A DNA stretch of 64,000 bases from Glycine soja (lineage: Eukaryota > Streptophyta > Magnoliopsida > Fabales > Fabaceae). Below the pieces are notes generated by a model, which searched no databases, had not been told where the DNA came from, and saw nothing but the letters and a program-made list of their open reading frames with translations. The number at the start of each line of letters is the position of its first letter. Position 1 is the first letter of the stretch. Below, in pieces: positions 47,974 through 59,530 of the stretch. The stretch lies in NCBI RefSeq assembly GCF_004193775.1, contig NC_041008.1, forward strand, positions 7,704,731 to 7,768,730, read 5' to 3'. The translations under genes and the position numbers were made by a program.

Positions 47974-48725
47974 GGTAACATTACCACCATAGTCATTTCC
48001 TCTCCTCAAGTAGCCAAAGAAGTACTGCAAAAAAATGATCAAATCTTTGCTAATAGAATGGTCCCAGATAGTGTTCGAGCACTTGACCATCACATACTTT
48101 CAGTTGCATGGATGCCATCTTCAGCACATGTGGAAAGGATCCTTGGGAGAGCTTGTGTTACCAAAGTTTTCTCTTCTCAGCAGATTGATTCCACACAAGT
48201 TCTTCGCTAAAGGAAGGTGCAAAAGTTGATGGATTATGTCAAGGAAAGATCCAAGAGAGGTGAAGCGTTGGATATTGGCGAGGCTTCCTTAATAACCGTG
48301 AGGAGAGGAATTATTAGTTATTTTCGCCTGCTTGATCCACAAAGTGCACGTTCAAGAATGTTGTGGACTTCTTCCCGATCTTTCGCATGCTTGATCCACA
48401 AAGTGCACGTTCAAGAATGATTAGTTATTTTCGAAAGTTAATTGCATTTTTTGATGGCCTTATAGAAGAAAGATTGTGCTTAAGGGTATCACAAAAGGAA
48501 TCCAAGGTATTTAATGACATGTTAGGTACAATGTTGGAACTCATGCTTGAAGACAATTCGCAAGTGACCCACCATCATGTTTTGCATTTATTGCTGGTGA
48601 GTATTTTTTCTTTTGTATTAAAGTTAACTTATCCTAAAAATTGCATTTTGGAAAGTTATTTTGGAAAGTTAATTGCATTTTTTTATGGCCTCATAGAAGA
48701 AAGATTGTTGGACTTCATTTATTAA
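47974..48725 (+). pseudogene. CYP76-like P450 pseudogene, inner first-exon piece, opposite strand
   Basis: Begins inside the P450 at the residues corresponding to GNTTTIVISSPQVAKEVLQ and runs through NDQIFANRMVPDSVRALDHH, FSSQQ, a stop after TQVLR, VKERSKRGEALDIGEAS, then a deletion and an internal tandem duplication around RLLDPQSARSRM (about 48320-48420), RKLIAFFDGLIEERL, EDNSQVT and the exon donor (GTGAGTA near 48596). After the donor, at about 48650-48715, the KLIAF...EERL segment is duplicated again. It faces the other fragments, so an inversion or rearrangement took place. Confidence 0.88.
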
Positions 48726-49213
48726 TTTACCCTAAAAATGATGATGGTGACAAGATTAGTAATATATTCTTTTAATATGCATGATGAATTTCATGAGATA
48801 AAATGATCCATGCAAGTATCCCTTGTAATTCATGTTCTTTATTAAAGTAAGAATATCATTAAAGGTGTTAAAATGGGTCTATCCAATTCACACGGGTTGA
48901 TTCACTCTCATTTAAGACTTAAATGAATTGAGTCAATTTGACTTACTTTTAAATGAATACGAAAATATCAACTTGATCTGATCCATCACGGTTTATTGGA
49001 TTAACTCACCAAATTTTTTATAATAAAAAAACCCAAAAATAAAATTTTAAAAATTAAAACATTTTTTCTATTATTTTGTTTTTTAAAAGTGACAATTTTT
49101 TCAATCAAAGATATTTCGGTGATTCAAATACAAATACAAATAATAAACAAATATCTTAAATAATATAAAAATATAAAAAATATTAAATAAAGGGCAAAAC
49201 TTTGTCACTAGTT
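48726..49213. other. AT-rich stretch with a decayed repeat
   Basis: Around 48865-49015 is text of the type 'ttaaaatgggtctatccaat' and 'gattcactctcatttaag', resembling ends of widespread legume transposons. No gene is seen. Confidence 0.4.
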
Positions 49214-49307
49214 TGAAAGACCATTGAAAATTTATTGTGACAATAACTCTACAGTTCTTTACTCCAACAACAATAGAAGTACAACCAACTCAAAATTCAT
49301 TGACATG
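49214..49307 (+). pseudogene. Second copy of the copia RNase H segment
   Basis: Reads ERPLKIYCDNNSTVLYSNNN, RSTTNSKFID and is nearly identical at DNA level to 46804-46892. It stops at an abrupt join with minus-strand copia sequence near 49307. Confidence 0.85.
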
Positions 49308-49516
49308 GTTGAAGAAGCTACAAGAGTCTGTTTAGAAGACTTCCAAGAGATAGCTCCTCCAAACAACATATATATGTATCCAGAAGTGGAGTATTTGCTG
49401 TCTTGACATCCAGCAAAATTAGAGTCTGAGTATCCGATGATCTCCAAATTGTCAGACTTCTGATATGTGAGCATGTAGCCTTTTGTTCTCTTCAAGTAAC
49501 ACATTACGTATTTCAC
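49308..49516 (-). pseudogene. Copia RT/RNase H segment on the opposite strand
   Basis: Minus frame reads YVMCYLKRTKGYMLTYQKSD, NLEIIGYSDSNFAGCQDS, STSGYIYMLFGGAISWKSSK, QTLVASSTM, the copia segment that should lie directly before the IYCDNN part, but here inverted and head-to-head with it. Confidence 0.85.
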
Positions 49517-49772
49517 TGCCTTCCAATGCTACAATCCAGGATTACTCAAGTATCTGTCCAAAACTCCTACGACAAATGTATGGTTTGCAACACTCATTTG
49601 TCATAGGACTGAATTTGTACTCATCCCGACATAATAGTATTTATCGTAAGAGTTCTAGACAAATACTTGAGTAATCTTGAATTGCAATATTGAAAGATAG
49701 TGAAATACGTAATGCGTTAGTTGAAGAGAACAAAAGGTTACATGTTCATATATCAAAAGTCTAACAATTTGG
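49444..49772. repeat. Inverted repeat, 127-base arms, 75-base loop
   Basis: Arm 49444-49570 is the imperfect reverse complement of 49646-49772; e.g. 'cttttgttctcttcaagtaa' faces 'gttgaagagaacaaaag', and 'tacttgagtaatc' faces 'gattactcaagta'. The arms are copia-derived (YLKRTKG region). The RNA of either strand would fold into a long hairpin. Confidence 0.85.
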
Positions 49773-51369
49773 CTACATGCCCAACACGTTATGCAATGGA
49801 GATGAGTGTACTATAAAGGGAAGGCCAATGTATGCAGGTGTATTCAATCAATGTTTGTCAAATCTGGTGAGCTAAACTGATGTTGGGTAAATTTTACGGA
49901 AGGAGGTTGATTTTGTGGTTGGAAAAGAAAGGTTTGAAGGACGGAGTGAGTTCAAATTTTATCACTAATATTTTAATAAAAATTAATAATTAAAGTTGAC
50001 CGATAAAAAAAGTTATAGAAGGGATTTTATATATGATGTGGGTATTATTTCTGAATATTGTGTAATTTATGCAATGGACAGACTAGTTGTGTAGAAGGGT
50101 TGGGTATATCATATACGCAATATTAAATAAAATTTGTTTCTTGATACAAATATTTTTATTTTTATAAAATATATATTTTTTATTTTGATTCTTTAAAGAT
50201 TTTTTTTATTATTTTGTTTCAATCTTTGCCGTAAGTAATATTGTTAACCCGTGATCTATAGGAATGTTAACAATTCATTTACTTGTCACAGAGAAGTTGA
50301 ACAGAAAAATTAAGATTATATTTTTTTATTAATTATATTTTTAAGTTTTTATATGTTGAAAACAATTAAATGATGTCAAACTGAAGATAAATCAAAAATA
50401 TATTTTACTCAAAACAATTACACAGTTTACCACCCGCGTACATAAAAAAGGTTTAGCACATGGCGTGTGGATTGATTGGATAAGATTGCGCCTAAGATCT
50501 AAGGCGTTGCATTTCTTTTCTCTCCTTATCAAGTCTGCAATATTCATAAATTAATAATATTGTGTTTAATTATTAGAAGACTTTTGGAAAACCGCAGATC
50601 TTGCTAGGTAACTGATTGATTGCTTTATGAATTAAAAAATAATGGAATTTTTAATTTTATCCCTGAAAAGTAAATATCTGGTGAATCACGTTATATTTGT
50701 TTTTAATATGAAAAAAAATTAAATATTAATAATATAAAAAGTTTTATATTATCGTTGAATATAACTACCTATCATATATCATATATGATAAATTATATTA
50801 TGATTAGACTATTAAACTCTTTTAAAAACTACAAATCTTTATTATGATTTTGCTATCTGCTTTAGATTTCTTTCTTCTGTCAGTTTTTTTTCTTTTTTTT
50901 TTAAGACATATAGTGACATTTTTTAAAGTTAACGTTAATTACTCTTGTACCAGATGTCGGCACACGATGGATTTCATCCTAAATATCGATATTGCAGGAC
51001 GCTTAAAAAAATAATTAATATAGAGTTAGTTTATTTAAATTTATTTATTAAATTTTAATAAAGTAAATAATTATATATATATATATTTTTATTATATTTG
51101 TCTAATTTATTTCCACTAAAAATAATTTTATACTTATTTTGAGAAATAAATCATATCAATTTATTAAATAAATAATTTTTTAAAAGAATATTTATTTTAA
51201 GTTTGAACAAATTAGTGCGTAAAGTATTCTTCTTCTTTCCTTTTATGTTTTGGTCACGCAGTTGTACAGACATATCCCATGAATGAATGAAGTGGTATTA
51301 ACTTCTGAAGGAGGAGGAGCAGGTTGGAAGAAAAGATATAACTCTCATACTTTAATTCTATTCGGCCAA
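49773..51369. other. AT-rich intergenic DNA
   Basis: No exon, terminal repeat or RNA gene recognised. Weak copia-like text continues to about 49870. Confidence 0.55.
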
Positions 51370-51732
51370 GTTTTAAAAAATAAAAAAAAAACGCAAAAAA
51401 TATAAAATAAATAAATAAAATCAAAATATTAAAAAAATAAAAAAATAAAAAAGAAAAATATTAATAAAGTAGGAAGAAAATAAAAAAGAAAAGAAAAAAA
51501 CAGAAAAAGAAAATAAAGAAAAAAAGGAAAGAAAGAAGACAAAACAAAAAAAAAAGAAAATAAATAAAAAAGAAAGAAAGAAAAAAGGCAATAAAAATAA
51601 AAAAAAGGAAAGAAAGAAAAAAAAGAAAAGAAAAAGTAAACGGAAAAAGGAAAGCACAGAAAAAGAAAAAAAGGAAAGAAAGAAAACAAATAAAAAAAAA
51701 AGTGAAAGAACATAAAGAAAAAAAAAAGGAAA
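51370..51732. repeat. Purine-strand low-complexity tract
   Basis: About 360 bases almost wholly A and G on the plus strand (aaag, gaaa, aaaaag units). It ends exactly at the left end of the CACTA element. Long open frames on the minus strand (Phe/Ser/Leu-rich) are a product of composition. Confidence 0.85.
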
Positions 51733-53029
51733 CACTACTAAAAAACAATTTCGCTGCTGCAGAGAGGAGAAGGACCTAGAATCTCATGAGTCACAACATT
51801 TTTGCGGCAGAAACCAAACCGGAAGATGTAAAAATAAAAAGTGGTCTTCATTTAAAGATTGTCTTCCAAAACCACTGTTTTTGAATACTTGATATCAACA
51901 ACGGTTTTGTGAAAAAACCATCCTTGGATTATGGTTTCAACAATACCAAGGTAGTTTTGGTAAAAATTGTTTTTAAAATATTTATTATATTTACAAAAAT
52001 ATCATCATTTTGAAAATAAGGATGATTTTCTGACGATCGACTTTGAACTTGAGATGCTGAATCTGATTTTTTTAGTGACGAAAGAAAGAGAATAGAAAAT
52101 GTCAACAAAGGAAAAACACATAAAAAAAAGGAAAGAAAGAAGACAAAACAAAAAACAAAAAAGAAATCGAGAAAAAAAGGAAAGAAAGAAAATAAAGAAA
52201 AAAGAATAAAATTAAAACAGAATAAAATAATAATAAATAGGAAAAAAATTATAAAGAACAAAAAGAGAAAAAATAGACACACAAAAAAATTCCACAAACA
52301 TAGGAAACACATAAAAAAAATAAGAAGAGACACAAATTTTGAAGAGGCGAAGGAACCGTATGCCCTTTGTTTCTTTCATCTCATCCATTTTTTTTTTCTC
52401 TTTTCTTTTTCTTTCATTCACTCTTCCTTCCCTTCGTTCTCTTTTTGTTGGTATTCTACTTGATTCGTTTTAACTTGTCGGTAAATTCTTAATCGTTGGT
52501 GAGACTCTTAAAATTTTTATTTTGTAAATATTTGTTGTCTATCTTTTTTTGTATAATAATAAAAAATAGAAACAAAATAAAAAAAAACAAAATTAAATTG
52601 CTATTAACATCACCCATTTCACATATATAGTTTTTTGTTCCATTTTGGGCATGACCCATTTTTTTCATAAAAATAATTGTACATAATATAAATACAACTA
52701 ATCACACATTCATTTACATACACTCCTCCACTCTTTTCGCCAAATTAAGTAAAATTGCTATTCACTCCACCCTTTTGCGGTTTTGCCCTATTATTTTTTT
52801 TAATTTATCATTGTCTGCTGAGTTCGTAGTATATTGTAAATATTATCTCACTTAGTTATTTCCCCATGTTTTAACCTCGCACTCTTAATTACTAAGTGTA
52901 TTCCTCGCTTCTATTCTATCCCTTTCTTTTTCCATTCGATTAATTTGTGCGTGTCTCGGATATTGATTACTTAACGCTATGTTAATCATTTTGAAACTCT
53001 ATGTTAGTACTCTTTATTATACGCTTACA

Positions 53030-53440
53030 TTCTGTGCATTCTATGCTAGGTCTCCGACTTGCTTGGCGATGTTTTAATAAATGTGTGGGAAATTTAGCAA
53101 ATGTCGTATTGGGTCTCCAACTTGCTTGATTTCATAAAGTTTACCGTAAACCTGAAATCTTTTTCACATTTCCTGCACTCCATGCTAGGTCTCTAACTTG
53201 CTTGGTGGTGTTTTAATAAACGTGTAGTAAATTTAGTGAATGTCATGCTCGATCTCCGACTTGACTTCACAAAGTTTTCCGCAAACTTGAAATCCTTTTT
53301 TACATTTTGTGCACTTCATGCTAGGTGTCTGACTTGGTAGGTGGTGTTTCAATAATGTGTGTATAAAATTTCGTGAAAGCTATGTTGGGTTTTCAACTTG
53401 CTTGACTTTACAAAGTATACTTGAGATTCTCCCTTTTCTC
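53030..53440 (+). repeat. Tandem repeat of about 137 bases, nearly three units
   Basis: The phrase 'atgctaggtctccgacttgc' (or a variant) recurs at about 53043, 53182 and 53318, each followed by 'ggtgttttaataaa' and a second sub-unit 'tctccaacttgcttga...aaagttt'. Lies inside the CACTA element. Confidence 0.8.
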
Positions 53441-53869
53441 CATAAACAAATAATCAATCAATTCTCCTTTTTTCTCCACAAAAATTGCACATTATTTGAG
53501 ATCGCTTCAAGGTCCAATGCCTTAAGCAATTCTCTCCATTGTTTTCTTAAAATTCAATATTTTTTAAGGTTCAACGCCTTAACGATTCTTTGTTATTCAA
53601 TTAAAATAAATCTTTCAAAAAAAAAAATCAACCCAACACAAACTCTTTTCTACCAAAAAACTACATAAGTTTGATATCCTAATTACACCTGAGGATATGT
53701 AGGAGCGAGGGTAAACCTCTTGTCTACCTTAAAAACTAAAAAAACATGAAATTCCCTTTTTTCCCTAAAAAATAAAAAATCAATTTCATTTTTAAATAAA
53801 CAAAAAATATAACAAACATAACTCATGTTCTCAAGGGAAAATAAATATTTAAAAAGTCACTTTGGTGAC

Positions 53870-55245
53870 ACCCTCTATCCCGGCATACATATTTATATAG
53901 TATCATGCATGAAAATGCGGAATTAATTAAAATGATTTTATTCATTAAACATAAATGAGCTTATCAGAGTAAAATGTTCACATTCACGTTAATCACCAAA
54001 TTAAAAGCTTATTGATTAAGGGTATGAAAACATCTATGGCAAAAAATAAGGCCATCCAAAGTTAAGCAGCGAAATAACATAAAGTAGCATGTTCAAAACT
54101 TTATGCAAATAATATAGAAATCGATGTTCCAATATCATATCCTATCAGTGTAACACTCCCTATCCCGACATACATATAGATAAATAAAACATATAAAAAT
54201 ATCGATAAACTAATTCACATGGATAAAAGGTTCACATTCACTTCAATATTACCAAATAGAAGTTATTAAAAACATATCCGGCTCAGAACAAGGCCGTCAA
54301 AATTTACAAAAGAAATTTTGTTAAATTAGTGAAGTAAAATAAAATAAAGTAACATTATCCAATTAAAATAAAAGCCCATCTTCAATGTCACATCCTATCA
54401 GAGCATTATGTCCTAGCGTCCTCTAGCACGAGGTTCTTTAAAGTCATCCACTTAGTCATATGCTCCCACGAACACAAAGTTCGAGATTATCACAGGATCC
54501 AAACACAAATAACACATAGAGAGTGAGTTGTCACATTAAAAAAAAAATAAAACAAATAAATAAAGACGTAATCAAAATAAATTATGGAAGTAATTATAAT
54601 ATAGTTTAACTTAATACAATTCATGTCACTTCACCACTTTATCATTTAAAATTCATTTCTCAAACACCAATCACATTACGTATGAATCACACACTTGGTC
54701 AGGACGAAATAAAACTCATCAATTTTATAATAAACAATAAGTAAACATTATGCAACAATTATACTAAGACTCAAGCCTATATGCAATGTGGTACCATGTT
54801 AGTGAAAAACCACCCCGGGATGCTTAGGAGTACATAACAAGACACACCACACAATGGGTATGTCAGGTCACTTGCACTAAGTAAAATCATAAGGTGACCA
54901 GTCAGGGTCACTATGTTTTGTAAGAATGCTCCAACCATATGGGATTAACATAGGCTTAAAGGAGCACTCAAACCGAGTGTTTTTAACCCGAAGGCCTAGA
55001 CTCCAAAGAATCCGTTAGGGCCTCACCTTCCTGATTCAAGTCCACCCCCTAAAACAATTTTTGCACACAGACGCTACTCATGAATTATATAATACCCATG
55101 ACCTCACACTCATGTTTCGAACACGCTCAACACATTGCACTATAATTTAACACTAGTTCCTTATTAGGAATCCTACACTTTCCCTTTAACACTGTGCATA
55201 AACACTCTTCTCAAGATAAACACTAGTCGGGTTATTATATAATTT
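53870..55245 (+). mobile_element. Truncated copies (B) of the TG...CA element inside the CACTA element
   Basis: Two starts of the family occur: 'gtgacaccctctatcccgg' near 53870 and 'tgtaacactccctatcccg' near 54149, so a partial copy is joined to a longer one. The second continues through the shared block ('aggcctagactccaaagaat') to about 55245, where similarity to copy C stops. The right end ggatgttaca is absent. Confidence 0.7.
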
Positions 55246-56542
55246 AAGCAGATAATAGGAACCAATTGGACCAAAGTGTAAAGTGAAAAGAAAATAAAAA
55301 TCCAAACTCTGGAGACTTATATAACAAATACATCAAATTATCCAAAAATCTTCAGAAAATGAATCAGGTAGAAAAATACCTATGCATTCCTGCTATTATA
55401 CCTATGGACAGATCATGGCTAGACCCACAAAACGAAAGCCACAACATTTTTGTAAACTCACCACGACCCAGTTTAAAAAAATTAAAATTAATTAAAATAA
55501 AAAGTTGAAAGATATGAAAGCTCTGACCAAAACTTTTGTTTTGCAAGCTTGTAAGATTTTTTAGAATCGTGTTTTCTCCAAAGTTTTTTCTTCAAAGTGA
55601 AATGAATTGGTTTCCCCTGCGTCTTTTTCCCCCTTGATTATATCAAGAAGAAATTGACCACGGGAATAGGAAAAAATCGCAACAACAAAAAAAGAAAATC
55701 AAAAATTGCAAATTGGAGATGAAAGAAGTTGAGTGAACTTACAACATACACCATGGAAATGGATTGTGGTTCTTAAATTGCAACATTCGGTGAATCTGTT
55801 TGCACAAAAAATAAGAATTGAAAGAAACTTAGAGGAAATGAAAAGAGACACACAGAGAGAAAACGAACCAGAAGTAGAGAAGAGCGAGTAAGGGAGAAGA
55901 GATGGAAATGGGAGCGCGATAACAGCAAGTGTGAGGGTTTCAACTTCCAAAACAGCCTTAACCCTAACAAAGATTGTTGGCGGTGGTCGTTGACATGGAC
56001 ATTGAGAGGGACAAACAAACACAGAGCACAAAACAACCTCAACACATGGAAATTAACAAAAATCTAAAAATTGAGGTGCCTGGAGAAGTGGATTCGATGG
56101 AATCAAGAGTGGACATTGCGATTGGAGATTGTAAAGAAACAAAGGTGGCTTGGGAAGGCACAAAGAGGAAGAAGAAGACGCAAACATGGATTGAACCATT
56201 GCCACACAAAGGAGAAAAAGAAGAAACAAAGCGGCCATGAAGGAATAGTGAGAGGGAGTCAAAGAGTGGGAGCGGCTTCGAACCCTAGAGGGGATTCGAA
56301 GAGTGAGAGGGAGAGTGACAATACAAGAGTGCCAGAGACTAGAGGGATTAAAATAAGCAAAAACCTTCTAAGACTGTTTTTACAAAACCGCCTTAAAATA
56401 ACCACTTTCTAAGATAGTTTTTGTAAAATCGTCGTGGAGTGGTTGTATTTATTTACAAAAATGACACCACCTGATATACTAAGATGGTTCTTAAGGAATT
56501 GTCTTCGTTTCGATTTCGTAAAAAGTGATTTTTCTAGTAGTG

Positions 56543-58063
56543 AAAATTATTTCTTGGTGAGTAAGAATCTAGTGTATGCTTAAGTATGTTTCCTTTTCTT
56601 CTTACCCTTGTGTTTTATTTGGCTTTCTATAATGTGTCTAGATTTACGTACATATTAAAATCATCAGGCTAACTGATAATTGATGTTTATCCATGCATAA
56701 TTAATGGCTTTTTTTTCTTAATATTGGTTTTTAATATGAAGAGCAAAAAGTAAATTTCTTTTTTACCAAATTACTCACTATTTCTTAATTCTTACAAACA
56801 ATCCCAAACTTGACCAAAATCCATACTTTAGCCCCTTTTTTATATTTGACTTACTATTGACTTGACACCATTAAGTATTTTTAAACAAAAAGAAAATCCT
56901 TTATTTTCATTTGTTAAATATTCCATCTATCTTATATTATTTGTCTTTTTAAGGTAATACATACATCTTGAGAAAATTACTATATGATTTACTAAAAGTG
57001 TAATTTGCAAAATATTATTATTAAAACATTTTTATGTTAAGATACTTAAAAATGTTAAAGTCAATAATTTGCGAAAGACGAATTGGGTGTAATTTACAGG
57101 CAAGTATGGAGTTTACTGTTATTTCGACAAATCTCAAGGTAATGGAATGGATTTACCCTTTCTTTTTCATCACACAAAAGTGTTAGGAGTAAATATTGAT
57201 AGTAATAGTAATAGTAATAACCAGAAATATAAAACGCTCCAACACCCTTCAATTTTGGATGAGTACGTTTCAATGACAACCCCTGTACTAATAGAAGTAG
57301 TTGTTTAGAACCTGAACTATAATGTAGAAATTTCACTAAACTTAAGTTAGCGACAAAGAATCATGTACTATGTGCATAACTTAAGTTTTATTAAACAGAT
57401 TTTAATGAAAATCTTATCCAAGTAACAGACAAAAGTTTTCTTATATCCTCCAACCAAATTCTCCATGTGTCAAAAAATAAAAAATAATAACATAAACACT
57501 TATATTACCTTCATCCATAAATATGACTCTTTTTTCAATTTTGTTGGTTCTTTTTTATAAGACTCTTTTTTAAGTTATTTTTTATATTAATTATAGTTAC
57601 TTTACAATAAATTTTATGTATTAAAATGATAGATGTATTATCTCTCTTATAGGAATTGAATAAATAATTACGTGAAAAAGTAATTAAATAGAAAGAGAAA
57701 AATTATGACTTCTAATAATTTTAAGGGTAATTTTGACAAAAATAATATAAATTGTTACCAAATTTAATGTTATTACCTATATTAACTAATTTTCTTAAAG
57801 AGTATTTGAGATCAATATATCTTCTCCCCTTCCTCCCTGGCAGCGGAAAGAGTAAAAATATTGTACCTGGCTTAGATGCTACCAAGTCAGAAAGAAAGCC
57901 CTATTTATCCATTTTAAGTACTTCTGATTATTATTGTTCATTTGTGTCTTACATTACTCATTTGTTTTCAAACCTGTGATAAAATTTGATGCTTCCTCAA
58001 CTATTATAGATGATCAGAGCATGTGATTATAATGATAATGCAATATGTTTCTTTGTATATCAG
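56543..58063. other. AT-rich DNA between the CACTA element and the BEACH fragment
   Basis: No exon fitting the upstream part of the BEACH protein was found, nor any repeat end. It may include intron sequence of the former gene near 58063. Confidence 0.5.
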
Positions 58064-58430
58064 ACAATATTCCGCAACCCAAAAGCAATCAAACCATATG
58101 CTGTTCCATCCCCTGAGCACTGCAATCTACCAGCGGCTGCTATGCATACATCTTCACATATGGTTGAGGTTGTTGGTTTGAATGCACCAGCAGCTCAGGT
58201 TGCACAGCACAAGTGGCAACCCAACACACCTGATGGCCAGGGTACACCATTTTTCTTTCAACATGGAAAAGCTACATCAGGCTCTGTGGGTGGGAATCTT
58301 ACACGCACGTTCAAAGGTCCTGCTGGAACTGGCGAAGAGTGGCAATATCCCCAAGCATTGGCTTTTTCTGTTTCTGGAATTAGAAGCCAAGCTATTGTTT
58401 CTATAACATGTGACAAAGAAATTATAACTG

Positions 58431-59185
58431 GTAATTATATTGTTAAGATATGCTGCCTCTAGTAGTATGTGAAGAAATTATTGCTGGTAATTAATCTTAT
58501 ATAAGAAGGTTTAGCTTAAAATAATAACTATTACCATTAATGTAGAGTATACTTATGCCTGGAAACATAGGGAATTATTACATAATATAATTTATCAATT
58601 TTAAGGAATTTTTCTCAAGGGGATTATCGGGGGGTTTCAGGATGTTAGCCGTTCCTACATAGCATTTGGCATGTCTTATGTTCTAGTATTTCTTAGAAAA
58701 GACAAAATTGTATGTGGCGTTGCAGCTATGCATTAACACCCATTTTGTTCAGTAGAAGAGAAAAATTGTTATGGAAAAGATTTAGGTACAAGAATAAGGA
58801 GAATAAAGTTATTTAGACACAAAAATTAATTCCAACCTCTTCTGGTATTTGCTGGAAAATACTCACTAATTGAAGCAGCGGCAAAACTATGCAAACAAAT
58901 CACAGCAGCAACCTAATATTTAATTTAGCCAGATCTTGAAATAGACAATTCAATTTTGCAGGTGTTTTAGTAAATATGATTTATCTTTGTGATTGGAACC
59001 TGCCTTCAACGTATGGTTATAATATCCAAAACCATTACAAACTCTAGGCTGAACATGAGAAATCTATTTTCCTAGAATATAGATCTTTTTGTTCTTTGAA
59101 TTATTTTTTCTTCCTCCTCTCAGCTCTTAAACTTCATTTAAGAAACTTGTACTACATTTGTAGTAGCTACTTTTTATACTGCCAG
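58431..59185 (+). other. Interval where WD40 exons are missing
   Basis: Should contain the WD repeats between EIITG and the SSDGVVMTW exon; no matching coding sequence is visible in any frame. It is ordinary AT-rich DNA, so the exons were deleted or decayed. Confidence 0.6.
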
Positions 59186-59530
59186 GGTATTCTATACTGT
59201 TTGCCTTTCCTCTGATGGGGTTGTCATGACTTGGAATGAATCGCAGCGTATTCTTAGTACCTTTACTCTTAATGGTGTTCTGATTGCAAAAATAGAATTA
59301 CCTTTCTCTAGCAGCATTAGTTGCATGGAAATTTCTGTTGATGGGAGGAGTGCTTTGATTGGAATTAATTCTCAAGAAAATGGTAGAGCCCATAATAACA
59401 GTTTAAATTCACAATCAAGTATGTCAGGTATTGAAGCTTTTTATTCAGAATCAGAAGAAACTCACCATAGCAACAAAATAAAAATGCTCCATCACCATCA
59501 AGTTGCTTCCTGGATTTGCACACTTTGGAG

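Larger units (their letters stand above)
51733..56542. mobile_element. CACTA-type DNA transposon, non-autonomous, 4.8 kb
   Basis: Left end CACTACTAAAAAACAA (51733) and right end ...TTTTTCTAGTAGTG (56542) form the terminal inverted repeat CACTACTARAAAA. The flanks on both sides are AAA, the 3-base target duplication of the class. Subterminal motifs of the type 'ggttttgtgaaaaaacc' and 'gtttttacaaaaccgcctta' occur at both ends, as in soybean Tgm elements. No transposase was recognised. Inside are a second purine-rich tract (about 52080-52330), a 137-base tandem repeat, and inserted copies of the TG...CA family. Confidence 0.82.

Noticed and set aside
51421..51748. Three long minus-strand frames of Phe, Ser and Leu
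   Set aside because: Product of the purine-only tract; no start context or family similarity.
51929..52421. Hydrophobic minus-strand frames
   Set aside because: They lie over the inner purine-rich tract of the CACTA element; the apparent membrane protein is a composition effect.
55699..56412. Several overlapping frames on both strands near the CACTA right end
   Set aside because: They overlap one another, are low in complexity and match no family I know; most likely chance in GA-rich text.
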